The notes under the pieces: generated by a model
The model's database searches: none
What the model was told of the DNA's origin: nothing
The model's input: only the letters and a program-made list of their open reading frames with translations
Position numbers and translations under genes: made by a program
From: CAMBRF01 sp964404035
Lineage (GTDB): Bacteria; Verrucomicrobiota; Kiritimatiellia; CAIKKV01; CAITUY01
Assembly (NCBI GenBank): GCA_964404035.1
Contig: CAYOIT010000002.1
Location: 1 to 64,000, forward strand
Direction: 5' to 3'
Length of the DNA: 64,000 nt
Shown here: positions 46,102 through 54,287 of the stretch, in pieces
How the letters are laid out: each line of letters starts with the position of its first letter
Numbering within the stretch: the stretch's first letter is position 1

Positions 46102-46179
46102 TGGAGTGCGGCAGTTCGTGACTGCCGCCTTTGCCCCGGTTGGCGTACCGCAAGGCGGCAGTTGGACTGCCGCACTCCA
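46102..46179. repeat. Composite inverted repeat family B, copy 1
   Basis: TGGAGTGCGGCAGTTCGTGA...CTGCCGCACTCCA with an internal pair GGCAGT/ACTGCC. Flanked by GCGGCGAAGCCGCC on the left and ATGGCGCTGGCGCGCCAT on the right. The copy at 49820-49899 has the same flanks in exchanged positions, so it lies in the opposite orientation. Nothing else is seen in 45983-46225. Confidence 0.75.
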
Positions 46180-46225
46180 TGGATGGCGCTGGCGCGCCAT
46201 CGAAGACGCGGCCACGTGAACGGAG

Positions 46226-47638
46226 TTACCCTCCCGCGAGATACTGCTGGAGTTCGGGCGGCGTGGGCCAATCGACCTGGGCATGCTGCTCGCGCAGCAT
46301 CGACCGAAGCCGTTCGGGAGCGACTTCGGACATAGGGAGATCCTTCTCGCAGGCCAGAAACGCCGCAGTTCCCGCCGCCTGACCGAGTTGCATCATCGTC
46401 CGCGACAAACGGCAGCTTGAGGCCGCCAGGGAACTGAAACCGGCCCCGCGACAGGCGACCAGCAGATTCCGGTACCCCTTGGGGATGAGGCAACCGAACG
46501 GTACGCCGTACGGTTCGGTCAGTTCCCCGCACCCTCCGCCTGCGCCATGCCGGTCCAGCGCGTGATCGGCAACGGCAATGAGGTCGTCCTGCCGTTGTCC
46601 GCTGAAGCCGGCCTTCAGTTGCTGCTCGGCGAGCACGACCTCCCCCACGACGCGCCGCGTCTCCCGCACGCCCAGCGCCGGAGAGATCCATTTCAGCCGG
46701 AACCCGCGAAACTCCTCATAGCGCGTCTGCAGATCGGCCCAGTGCGCCAGCACGCGACGCCGGCATTCCTCGTACGCCGCCGCCGGTCCCAGTTGCATGA
46801 ACTCTTCCCCCTCCATGCTGGGCAGCATATTCAGGTTCAGATCGCCATTGGGGTAGTGATAGATCCCCGTCACCGGGAAATCCTTCCGCCACCAGCACGC
46901 CACGGCCGGTGTTTCGATCGCCGGCGTGGGAACGGGGGTGGTACGATACAGGAGCGTCACGCCGTTCACGCGGGCGTTGGGGTGTTCCGGGGCGCTGGGT
47001 TCACCGAAGCGGTCCCGTGATTCCTGGCCGGTCATCGTCTCGCAGCCGGCCGCCACACACACCAGGGCATCCGCCGTGCCATCGACCACCACGCGTGCCT
47101 GAACCGTCGCGCCATTGCCCAACACAACGCTTTCAACCCGCCCATGGGCGGTACGGACCTCCGCCAACGCCGTATTCAGCAGAATTCGGCAGTGCCCGGT
47201 TTCAATGAGCATCAGCTTCATGACGGCATCCATCGCCTCAGGCTCAAATACGACGCCATGCCAATACTGGCGACAGAACGCTTCGGCCTGCGCCATCCCC
47301 TTCGAACCGTAACGCCGCAGCGAATCGACATAATGGAGGGAGGGATCGATCAAAGCCTCCCCACCTGGAATGAACCCGCGCGCCGGCCAGCAGATATGCC
47401 GGCCGAAGGAGTAAATGCCGACCGCCTGCGGAATCTGGAGCAGCCGACGGTAGAGGTCAAAGGGAATCCCCGTGCCCCCCACCCCGGGTTCCCAGCAGTT
47501 GACGCCACCCCGCACGGAATTGCCGCCAAGCTGATCGCTCTTCTCGACCAGCACAACCTCGAGGCCCAGACGGGCCGCCGCCAAAGCAGCCGCGAACCCG
47601 CCGCTGCCACCACCAACAACACACACATCAACTTGCAT
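46226..47638 (-). CDS. FAD-dependent oxidoreductase (FAD_oxidored/PF12831 type)
   Basis: 470 residues. The FAD-binding motif VVGGGSGGFAAALAAARLG is at 7-25, followed by VVLVEKSDQLGGNSV. The middle has RVVVDGTADALVCVAAG, and the end LLVACRGAGFSSLAASSCRL...MQLGQAAGTAAFLA is the typical second FAD contact of the family. PVC and Bacteroidetes genomes often carry it beside glycan enzymes; annotations such as 'xanthan lyase' for relatives are not based on activity. It has no signal peptide. GAGG lies seven bases before the ATG. It lies with the esterase gene between two inverted family B elements. Confidence 0.85.
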   Translation of the reverse strand: MQVDVCVVGGGSGGFAAALAAARLGLEVVLVEKSDQLGGNSVRGGVNCWEPGVGGTGIPFDLYRRLLQIPQAVGIYSFGRHICWPARGFIPGGEALIDPSLHYVDSLRRYGSKGMAQAEAFCRQYWHGVVFEPEAMDAVMKLMLIETGHCRILLNTALAEVRTAHGRVESVVLGNGATVQARVVVDGTADALVCVAAGCETMTGQESRDRFGEPSAPEHPNARVNGVTLLYRTTPVPTPAIETPAVACWWRKDFPVTGIYHYPNGDLNLNMLPSMEGEEFMQLGPAAAYEECRRRVLAHWADLQTRYEEFRGFRLKWISPALGVRETRRVVGEVVLAEQQLKAGFSGQRQDDLIAVADHALDRHGAGGGCGELTEPYGVPFGCLIPKGYRNLLVACRGAGFSSLAASSCRLSRTMMQLGQAAGTAAFLACEKDLPMSEVAPERLRSMLREQHAQVDWPTPPELQQYLAGG

Positions 47639-47656
47639 ATTGGATCCTCAATTACC

Positions 47657-47736
47657 AACTACGAAACACGCGGAATTCGCGAAAGCCATTGATCATCTGT
47701 CTTGGTTTTTTCGCGTCTTTCGCGTGTTTCGTAGTT
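47657..47736. repeat. Inverted repeat (AACTACGAAACACGCG / CGCGTGTTTCGTAGTT)
   Basis: Left arm AACTACGAAACACGCGGAAT (47657-), right arm TCTTTCGCGTGTTTCGTAGTT (-47736), with TTCGCGAAA-like inner arms. It lies between the FAD oxidoreductase gene and the esterase gene. Confidence 0.65.
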
Positions 47737-47761
47737 CAGATTCTTGTCCGGGATTGAAGAT

Positions 47762-49708
47762 CTATCCTTTCGGCTGGGTCGTCCACGGCCAATCATCGGT
47801 CTTGAACGGCGAGGCAGGCAACCCGGCGCCATTACACAGATTGCAGGCGGGATTATCCGCCCACGCATACCGGACCGCCGCGGGATTCGCCACGTGGGGA
47901 TGCCGCACCATGACGGTATTCCCCTCGATCCGTGCCCAGGCCCAATGGAAGACACGATCCGCACCGGCAACGGTAAAGCCTCGCACGGCACCACCGTCAT
48001 GGGTCACCAGTCCGCCATCGACCCGATCAAAACTCACGCGCATCACCCCGTCTCTTGGCTCCCACGACTTGAGGACGGGACCCGATCCCGCCAGCCGCTG
48101 CCCGTAGACGCTGACCAGCGCCGAGTAGGCCAGGCGTCGGCCGACATCCTGTTTGTTGGTGGGATGAATATCCGCGCCATCACCGATATCGATCGTGACC
48201 GCCATGCCCGTGTTCGGCTCGCGCAGCGTCAGGCGTTGGGCTTCGCGCAGTTCCGCCCAGGCGCTCTCGCCGGGCTTCGGCTGTTCCGGCATGTAGTTCG
48301 CCAACTGCACAAAATGGAAAGCGAAATCGCCCGCCGGTGCAGGCATCCCCCAGGCCCGACGCCAATCCCGGATCATCGCGGGGAACAGCGTGCCATACTG
48401 GTGCGCACGTCCCGCATTGGACTCGCCCTGATACCAGATCGCGCCGCGTATGGGATAGGGCAGCAAGGGGGCAATCATCCCGTTGAACAGGCTCGCGGGA
48501 GTGTTGGGATTGCCGTTCCCCAGCGGTGCGGGCGGCGGCTGCGGGTTGATCTTGCCGAAGTTCGCCTCGACACGGTACTGCCAGTCACCTGCCAGCGGAA
48601 TGGCCTCGCTGTCCTTGCTCCCGGCAGGACCCAGGCGCATCTGACCGGCATTGCCGATGAAGCCGCCCGCATACAGGTGGCTGAAGATCCGCACCGCCAC
48701 CACATTGCGCCCGGCTTTCACCAGCCGGCCGGGCACGGTATAGCTGCGCGGCGTACACCAGGAGTCGCTCCGCTGCTCCAGGGTAATGCTGCCGACCTGC
48801 TCGTTGTTGAACCACGTGATGTCCGACTTGTCGCAGGCGCCCAGGCAGAGTTGCAGATCCTTGCCGGCCCAGGCAGACGGAACTTCCACCTCGCGCCGGA
48901 ACCAGAGAATGCCGCTGAAATCCAGCCCTTTGCTCTGCCAGGCGCCGGGCACCTCCATTGTCCCCCACCCTTCCGCCGCGGGCTGCGGTGCGGCCCAGCC
49001 GCGTGCCCAACCTGTGTCGCCCGAGTCCTTCATCAGCATCTTTTCCCAGGCCGCATAACGCGCCTCATGCTCCTGTCGTGCCGCCAGATCGTTCATAAGC
49101 TGATCCGCCTCCGTCACGAGACCGCGCAACGCCGGTTCGGCCATCAACCCCTCGCGACTCGTCCACGCTTCGGCCAGAGTCCCGCCCCAGGAGGTATTGA
49201 TGATTCCCACAGGAATTCCGCCCAGGCGCTGTTGCAGTTCACGGCCGAAGAAATACCCCACCGCGGAAAAACTGCCCACCGTGCCAGGGCTGCACACCGC
49301 CCACTTCCCCTCCGTGTCGGTCTGGGGCTCGACGATCGCCTTTTTCGGCACCGTGAACATCCGCAGGTTCGGGTGTTGCGCCGAGGCGCTCTCCGCAGCA
49401 CTGTCCAGGCTCATGGCCACACACCATTCCATGTTCGACTGGCCGGACGCGATCCAGACCTCGCCCACCATCACGTTACCGACCGTCTCGCGATCTTTCG
49501 CACCTTGAACGGTCAGGCTGTGCGGGCCGCCCGCCGGCAGCGGCGAAAAGGAGACACGGAACGCCCCGGACGCCTCCGCCTTGGTCTTCTGCGTCTGGCC
49601 GGCGAGCGAAACCGTGATCGCCTCACCCGGTTCCGCCCAGCCCCACACGGGAAGGGGAATATCGCGCTGCAACACCATGTTTTCGGAAAACAGACTGTTC
49701 AATTTCAT
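47762..49708 (-). CDS. Sialate O-acetylesterase-like esterase (SASA family)
   Basis: 648 residues. The family opening NSLFSENMVLQRDIPLPVWGWAEPGE is present, then VGEVWIASGQSNMEW with the catalytic Ser at 91 in GQSNMEW, the oxyanion-side YQGESNAGRAHQYG, and DIGDGADIHPTNKQDVG carrying the Asp-x-x-His pair. A jelly-roll carbohydrate-binding-like insertion (about 220-330) is typical of long members. The enzyme removes O-acetyl groups from sialic acid or from other sugars such as xylose or rhamnose residues. No signal peptide is visible. It lies in the sulfatase cluster and probably deacetylates the same glycan. Confidence 0.9.
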   Translation of the reverse strand: MKLNSLFSENMVLQRDIPLPVWGWAEPGEAITVSLAGQTQKTKAEASGAFRVSFSPLPAGGPHSLTVQGAKDRETVGNVMVGEVWIASGQSNMEWCVAMSLDSAAESASAQHPNLRMFTVPKKAIVEPQTDTEGKWAVCSPGTVGSFSAVGYFFGRELQQRLGGIPVGIINTSWGGTLAEAWTSREGLMAEPALRGLVTEADQLMNDLAARQEHEARYAAWEKMLMKDSGDTGWARGWAAPQPAAEGWGTMEVPGAWQSKGLDFSGILWFRREVEVPSAWAGKDLQLCLGACDKSDITWFNNEQVGSITLEQRSDSWCTPRSYTVPGRLVKAGRNVVAVRIFSHLYAGGFIGNAGQMRLGPAGSKDSEAIPLAGDWQYRVEANFGKINPQPPPAPLGNGNPNTPASLFNGMIAPLLPYPIRGAIWYQGESNAGRAHQYGTLFPAMIRDWRRAWGMPAPAGDFAFHFVQLANYMPEQPKPGESAWAELREAQRLTLREPNTGMAVTIDIGDGADIHPTNKQDVGRRLAYSALVSVYGQRLAGSGPVLKSWEPRDGVMRVSFDRVDGGLVTHDGGAVRGFTVAGADRVFHWAWARIEGNTVMVRHPHVANPAAVRYAWADNPACNLCNGAGLPASPFKTDDWPWTTQPKG

Positions 49709-49819
49709 TTATGAGGGTCCTTCTGTGATCAGGTAAATAAGCGGCAAAGCATGCCACGGGAAAGTTAGCGATGCAATCCTTCGAAAAGATCAACCCGATG
49801 GTGCGCCAGCACCATCCTT

Positions 49820-49899
49820 TGGAGTGCGGCAGTTCGTGACTGCCGCCTTTGCCTGGGTTGGCGATACGTAAGGCGGCAGCCACGAACTGCCGCACTCCA
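49820..49899. repeat. Composite inverted repeat family B, copy 2 (opposite orientation)
   Basis: TGGAGTGCGGCAGTTCGTGA...GAACTGCCGCACTCCA, flanked by GATGGTGCGCCAGCACCATC on the left and GGCGGCTTCGCCGC on the right, the mirror image of the flanks of 46102-46179. Nothing else is seen in 49709-49945. Confidence 0.75.
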
Positions 49900-49945
49900 A
49901 GGCGGCTTCGCCGCAGGAAGTGAAAGCGCCACCCTGCGGCGTGGA

Positions 49946-51343
49946 TTATCCTTTGTAGTCGGGATTGGGTTGCGGGAACCTGGCGCCCACGCCCTCGCGC
50001 CAGCTTGCGAGGCGGGCGTGCAGGTCGCGGGTGAGCTCCGGGTGCAGGCCGACCACGTTACGGGTTTCGCTCAGGTCTTCGCGCAGATTGTAGAGTTCAA
50101 GACGCCCGTCCTCAAAGAACTCGATGAGCTTCCAGTCGCCCAGCCTCACGGACGAACCCGGAGTTCCACCCTGGTTGCCATAGTGCGGGTAATGCCAGAA
50201 GAGCGGGCCCCGGTCGATGTCACGCTCCCCCTGCAGCACCCGCAGAAAACTCACGCCATCCACATGCTGTCGCGGCCGCAAAGGCAATCCCGCCGCCTCC
50301 AACAGCGTGGGGTACAAGTCGGGACTGGTGAGGGGCGTGCAACACCTCGTGCCGGGCTGGACCCGGCCCGGCCAGCGGACCAGGTACGGCTCGCGCGTGC
50401 CGCCCTCATACATCCAGCCTTTACCCTCGTGCAACGGCAGGTTGCAGGTGGGCGACCCTTCCGCCGTGGAGACCCCGCCATTGTCGGAGGTAAAGATCAC
50501 CAGGGTGTTCTCCGCCTGGCCGGAATCCTCCAGGGCTTGCAGCACACGGCCGATATTCGCGTCCAGATTCTCCACCATCGCCGCGTAGACCGGATCCGAC
50601 TGCAACAGGCGACGGATCACTCGCTCGTGCTGTTTCTTCTCCATGGGGAACGGCTCGCCTTCCTCCAGGGCCTTGACTTTATCCAGGCCAAGCGCCCGGG
50701 CCTTGGCCTTGTACTTGGCCACCAGTTCCTTCGGGGCTTGGATCGGCGTGTGCACGGCGTAATGAGACAGATGGAGGAAGAAGGGACGCTCAGCCTTCTG
50801 CCGGATCAGCTGTACCGCCTCATCGGTGAGATGATCAGTCAAATACTTGCCAGGCTCGGCATCCGCCAGCGTCGGCATGCCCCAGGGGCTGAAGTACCCC
50901 TTGATCGGCATGCCCCACTCGCACCCTCCGACATTTACATCGAAACCGTGGTCCGTGGGATAGTGCCCCGGTCCGCCCAGATGCCACTTGCCGACATGCC
51001 ACGTCCGGTAGCCGCCCTCACGCAGGGCCGCGGCCACGGTGGTTTCGGTGCTGGGCAGGCCTTTGAGATACGGGGCTTCAATCAACTGTCCCTTTAACGG
51101 GTGCCAGCATCCCCCCCAGTCAATCCAATCGGTGGTCCCCACCGTGGCGGGGTACTTGCCGGTCAGCAGACTGGCCCGCGTGGGTGAACAGACGGGACAG
51201 GCCGCATACGCATCGGTGAACAGCATGCCCTGCGCGGCCAAGCCGTCGAGGTTCGGCGTCTCGTAGAAGGTGCTGCCGGTACAGCCGAGATCACGCCAGC
51301 CCATGTCGTCGATCAGGATGAAGAGAATATTGGGTTGTTTCAT
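49946..51343 (-). CDS. Formylglycine sulfatase 1 (type I)
   Basis: 465 residues. N-terminal metal site PNILFILIDDMGW, formylglycine motif CSPTR with Cys52 followed by ASLLTGKYP, then GKWHLG, and FTSDNGG for the second metal pair. The cysteine must be converted to formylglycine by a maturase not seen in this window. The enzyme hydrolyses sulfate esters, here probably of sulfated polysaccharide. No signal peptide is present, so it appears cytoplasmic unless export is non-classical. It is the last of three sulfatase genes with spacings of 19 and 3 bases, all downstream of the giant protein at 54284-58198. Confidence 0.95.
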   Translation of the reverse strand: MKQPNILFILIDDMGWRDLGCTGSTFYETPNLDGLAAQGMLFTDAYAACPVCSPTRASLLTGKYPATVGTTDWIDWGGCWHPLKGQLIEAPYLKGLPSTETTVAAALREGGYRTWHVGKWHLGGPGHYPTDHGFDVNVGGCEWGMPIKGYFSPWGMPTLADAEPGKYLTDHLTDEAVQLIRQKAERPFFLHLSHYAVHTPIQAPKELVAKYKAKARALGLDKVKALEEGEPFPMEKKQHERVIRRLLQSDPVYAAMVENLDANIGRVLQALEDSGQAENTLVIFTSDNGGVSTAEGSPTCNLPLHEGKGWMYEGGTREPYLVRWPGRVQPGTRCCTPLTSPDLYPTLLEAAGLPLRPRQHVDGVSFLRVLQGERDIDRGPLFWHYPHYGNQGGTPGSSVRLGDWKLIEFFEDGRLELYNLREDLSETRNVVGLHPELTRDLHARLASWREGVGARFPQPNPDYKG

Positions 51344-51362
51344 GGTGGTCCGTACTCCTCTT

Positions 51363-52820
51363 TCAATTCAGGCAACACCCGCTCCAGAAGCGCTGCCCCC
51401 ATTCGGATTGTCGATCGTCCCACGCCTCCCGCAACCGGATCAGTTCCTGGCGCAACTGCGACAGGGTTCCGGCATATTCGGGAGACGTCGCCAGATTCCA
51501 CAGTTCCCATGGATCCGCCTGCAAATCGAACAACTGGGTCATGCTGTGCCGGCCGTTGACGACATACTCGATCAGTTTCCATCGTTCGGTGCGCACCCCG
51601 CGGTGCTTGTCGGCGTAGGCCAGGTACAACGCGTTGCGCCCCTCCAGTACGGCGGGCACTACGCTGCCCGCCGACGCCGGGCGACGTAGCGCCCGGCCTA
51701 CTTGATCGAGGCGCATGGCCGACCCCAGATCCAGCCCTTCCACACTGGCCGGCGTCTTGATGCCGGACAACGCACACAACGTCGGAAAGATATCGAGCAG
51801 ATACACCTGAGCCGGCGTGCTGATTCCCTGCGGCACGCCCGGCCCGGCCAACATCAGCGGCACACGCACGCTGTGCTCATACAGGTTCTGCTTGCCCATC
51901 AGTCCATGCTGACCCAGAGCCAACCCGTTGTCGCCACAAAGCACAAAGATCGTATCGTCGAGCTTCCCCCTCCGGCGCACCGCTTCCACAATATCGCCTA
52001 CACGGGCATCCAGATGGGAAATCATGGCGTAGTATTCGGCCAGGTGCCGTTGGATCTCGTCGGGGTTCCGGGGAAAACCCGCAAGCATTTCGTCACGCAG
52101 GTGGAGATCCCCGTTGTCGAAGGGATGTCCGCCCATGAAGTTCGGCGGCAACGGGATGGCCGCCGGATCGTACAGATCCAGATATTTCCGAGGCATGGTG
52201 CGCGGGTCATGCGGCGCCAGGAAGGCGACATAGGCCAGGAAGGGCGCCGGATCACGGTAGCCTTCGAGAAACTCAACCGTGGCAGCAGCGATGATATCGG
52301 TGGAGTGTTTCCCGGAATGGATATGGTCGCACATCCGTTCCCTGGTGGCATTGGACGTCCACGGGTCATCGACGACCAGGCACCGCTTGTCGTACTTCCC
52401 TGAAGGATCGAGATCGAACACGGGCACATTCCAATGATCGGCCATGCCGCCAAAAAAGATCTCCGCCCCCTCCGTGAAACTCCGGTGAAATGCCGCGGTT
52501 CCATTGTGCCACTTGCCGGTGCCGAACGTGCGGTATCCGGCGCCCCGGAAGGCCTCACCCAGCGTCGTGTGCCCGGGCGGAATCTCCTCGCCGGAGCCCT
52601 GCAGATGAAACAGCGTGCGCCCCGTATTGAGCATGGCCCGGCTGGGCATGCACACGGCACCGTGCGTCCCGCAGGGAATGCAGGCCTGTGTAAAATGCAC
52701 ACCGCGCCGCGCCAGGGCATCCATGTGCGGCGTTTGCACGATCGGATTTCCGGCGCAGCCCAGCGCATCGAACCGCTGGTCATCCGTGACGATCAAGACG
52801 ATGTTGGGTTGGCTCGCCAT
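51363..52820 (-). CDS. Formylglycine sulfatase 2, carrying an in-frame repeat insertion
   Basis: 485 residues. Metal site PNIVLIVTDDQR, formylglycine motif CMPSR with Cys57, then GTGKWHNG, and LCGDNGLALGQHGLMGKQNLYE containing the second metal pair and a lysine. No signal peptide. Codons 374-392 (VGRALRRPASAGSVVPAVL) are exactly a 57-base family A repeat, placed between SAMRLDQ and EGRNALYLAY, a surface loop before the C-terminal subdomain. The frame is kept because the element is a multiple of three. The enzyme may therefore still fold. It starts three bases after sulfatase 3 ends. Confidence 0.95.
   Translation of the reverse strand: MASQPNIVLIVTDDQRFDALGCAGNPIVQTPHMDALARRGVHFTQACIPCGTHGAVCMPSRAMLNTGRTLFHLQGSGEEIPPGHTTLGEAFRGAGYRTFGTGKWHNGTAAFHRSFTEGAEIFFGGMADHWNVPVFDLDPSGKYDKRCLVVDDPWTSNATRERMCDHIHSGKHSTDIIAAATVEFLEGYRDPAPFLAYVAFLAPHDPRTMPRKYLDLYDPAAIPLPPNFMGGHPFDNGDLHLRDEMLAGFPRNPDEIQRHLAEYYAMISHLDARVGDIVEAVRRRGKLDDTIFVLCGDNGLALGQHGLMGKQNLYEHSVRVPLMLAGPGVPQGISTPAQVYLLDIFPTLCALSGIKTPASVEGLDLGSAMRLDQVGRALRRPASAGSVVPAVLEGRNALYLAYADKHRGVRTERWKLIEYVVNGRHSMTQLFDLQADPWELWNLATSPEYAGTLSQLRQELIRLREAWDDRQSEWGQRFWSGCCLN
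51645..51701. repeat. Double-hairpin repeat family A, copy 3, inside a sulfatase gene
   Basis: 57 bases: CAGTACGGCGGGCACTACG... with hairpin 1 and hairpin 2 joined without the long spacer of copies 1 and 2, ending GCGCCCGGCCTAC. It fills codons 374-392 of sulfatase 2 exactly. Confidence 0.8.
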
Positions 52821-52823
52821 AGG

Positions 52824-54287
52824 TCACCTCTCTTGCGGCATCATCCAGGCCAACTGCGGCCATTGTCGCGGCCCCGTGTTGGGTTGCGGCTCTCCCGGCG
52901 TGCTGCGACCGCTCCGCACGTAGCTGGCCAGCAGATCCGTCAATCTTCGGACAACCTCCGGATGGCGATCCTGCACATTGCCGCGTTCGCCGATGTCCGC
53001 CGTGAGATCGTAAAGCTGGAAGGGTGGCAACCCCTCGCATTCCTTGCCGGGCCGCGGCCAACTCCAGCCGCCGGAACCGGGGCAGAGTTCCAGTTTCCAC
53101 CGCCCCTGGCGGATGGAAAAGGACCCGTCGATGGAATGGTGCACGGTGGCTTCGCGCACCGGCGCGGCCCCCGGTTGCTCCAGCCAGAGCGGCAGGTTAC
53201 TCACACTATCCTCCCCGGCCTCATCCGGCAGTCTCGCGCCGACAATTCCGGCCAGCGTCGCCATCAGGTCCACCAGGCAGACCGTGTCGTCGCACTGGGA
53301 TCCTGCCCGCACCCGGGCCGGCCAACGGACCAGCAAGGGGATACGGTGACCGCCCTCGTAGATGTCGGCCTTGTGCCCCCGAAAATGATGGCTGGGGTTG
53401 TGCCCGCAACGCTGGAGTTCCTCAAAATCAGCCATGGGGGAACAGCCATTATCGGCGGTAAAGACCACGATGGTGTTATCGGCCACCTCGGCGCGTTCCA
53501 CGGCCGCCATGATCCGGCCCACCACGTCATCCACCATCAGGCAGAAGTCGCCATAGGCGTTGGTGCCGGACTTGCCCTGAAATTCCGGCGCCGGCAGAAT
53601 CGGCGTATGCGGCGCCGGTAGCGGGAGATAGAGAAAGAAAGGTTTTCCCGCGGCCGCGTTGGCGGCGATCTCCTCCTCCGCTTTACGCGTCAACAGGGGG
53701 AGCACATCCTCGTGCCGGAAGTCAGGGGCGATCGGGCCTTCGCGCCAGAAGGCCTTGCCGCCGCTGGCTGGCGTGATGCGGTCCGGCAGCGCCGTGACAC
53801 GATCGTTTTCCACGTACACGTAAGGCGGCATGTCCAGCGAGGCGCTGATCCCAAAGAAATGATCAAATCCAAAGGTGCAGGGACCGTTCGTAATGGGCTG
53901 ACTGAAATCAACGTCTTCCGGCGCCGGACCGGTCTTGGCCCAGTCCCACCCGAGGTGCCACTTGCCGAGACAGGAGGTGGCGTACCCGTGCGACTTCAGG
54001 AACGACGCCACGGTCATGCGCCCCTCTTCCATCAGGTGCGGACTGTACCCCCAAGTCACCCCCTCTTTGAGTTCCGACCGCCAATTGTAGCGGCCCGTCA
54101 GGAGGCTGTAGCGGGACGGCGTGCAGACCGCCGAACTGGAGTGAGCGTCCCGGAAACACATGCCGCCTGCCGCCATCCGATCGAGATGGCGGGTGTGGAG
54201 TTTTGACTCCGGGTTGAGACAGGACAAGTCGCCGTACCCCATGTCATCGGCGAGGATGTAAACCACGTTGGGAAGTGTAAGACTCAT
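52824..54287 (-). CDS. Formylglycine sulfatase 3 (arylsulfatase-like)
   Basis: 487 residues. Metal site PNVVYILADDMGYGD, formylglycine motif CTPSR with Cys55 and YSLLTGRYNWR, then LGKWHLGWDW, FTADNGCSPMADF and IYEGGHRIPLLVRWP. The C-terminal subdomain is complete. No signal peptide. Its ATG overlaps the TGA of the upstream giant protein gene (ATGA), so translation is coupled to that protein. Subfamily and substrate cannot be fixed by eye. Confidence 0.95.
   Translation of the reverse strand: MSLTLPNVVYILADDMGYGDLSCLNPESKLHTRHLDRMAAGGMCFRDAHSSSAVCTPSRYSLLTGRYNWRSELKEGVTWGYSPHLMEEGRMTVASFLKSHGYATSCLGKWHLGWDWAKTGPAPEDVDFSQPITNGPCTFGFDHFFGISASLDMPPYVYVENDRVTALPDRITPASGGKAFWREGPIAPDFRHEDVLPLLTRKAEEEIAANAAAGKPFFLYLPLPAPHTPILPAPEFQGKSGTNAYGDFCLMVDDVVGRIMAAVERAEVADNTIVVFTADNGCSPMADFEELQRCGHNPSHHFRGHKADIYEGGHRIPLLVRWPARVRAGSQCDDTVCLVDLMATLAGIVGARLPDEAGEDSVSNLPLWLEQPGAAPVREATVHHSIDGSFSIRQGRWKLELCPGSGGWSWPRPGKECEGLPPFQLYDLTADIGERGNVQDRHPEVVRRLTDLLASYVRSGRSTPGEPQPNTGPRQWPQLAWMMPQER

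Noticed and set aside
47744..49714. 656-codon open frame on the plus strand opposite the esterase gene
   Set aside because: It is the antisense of a well-recognised SASA gene; high GC leaves antisense frames open, and the translation is Arg/His/Pro-rich without any motif or ribosome site.
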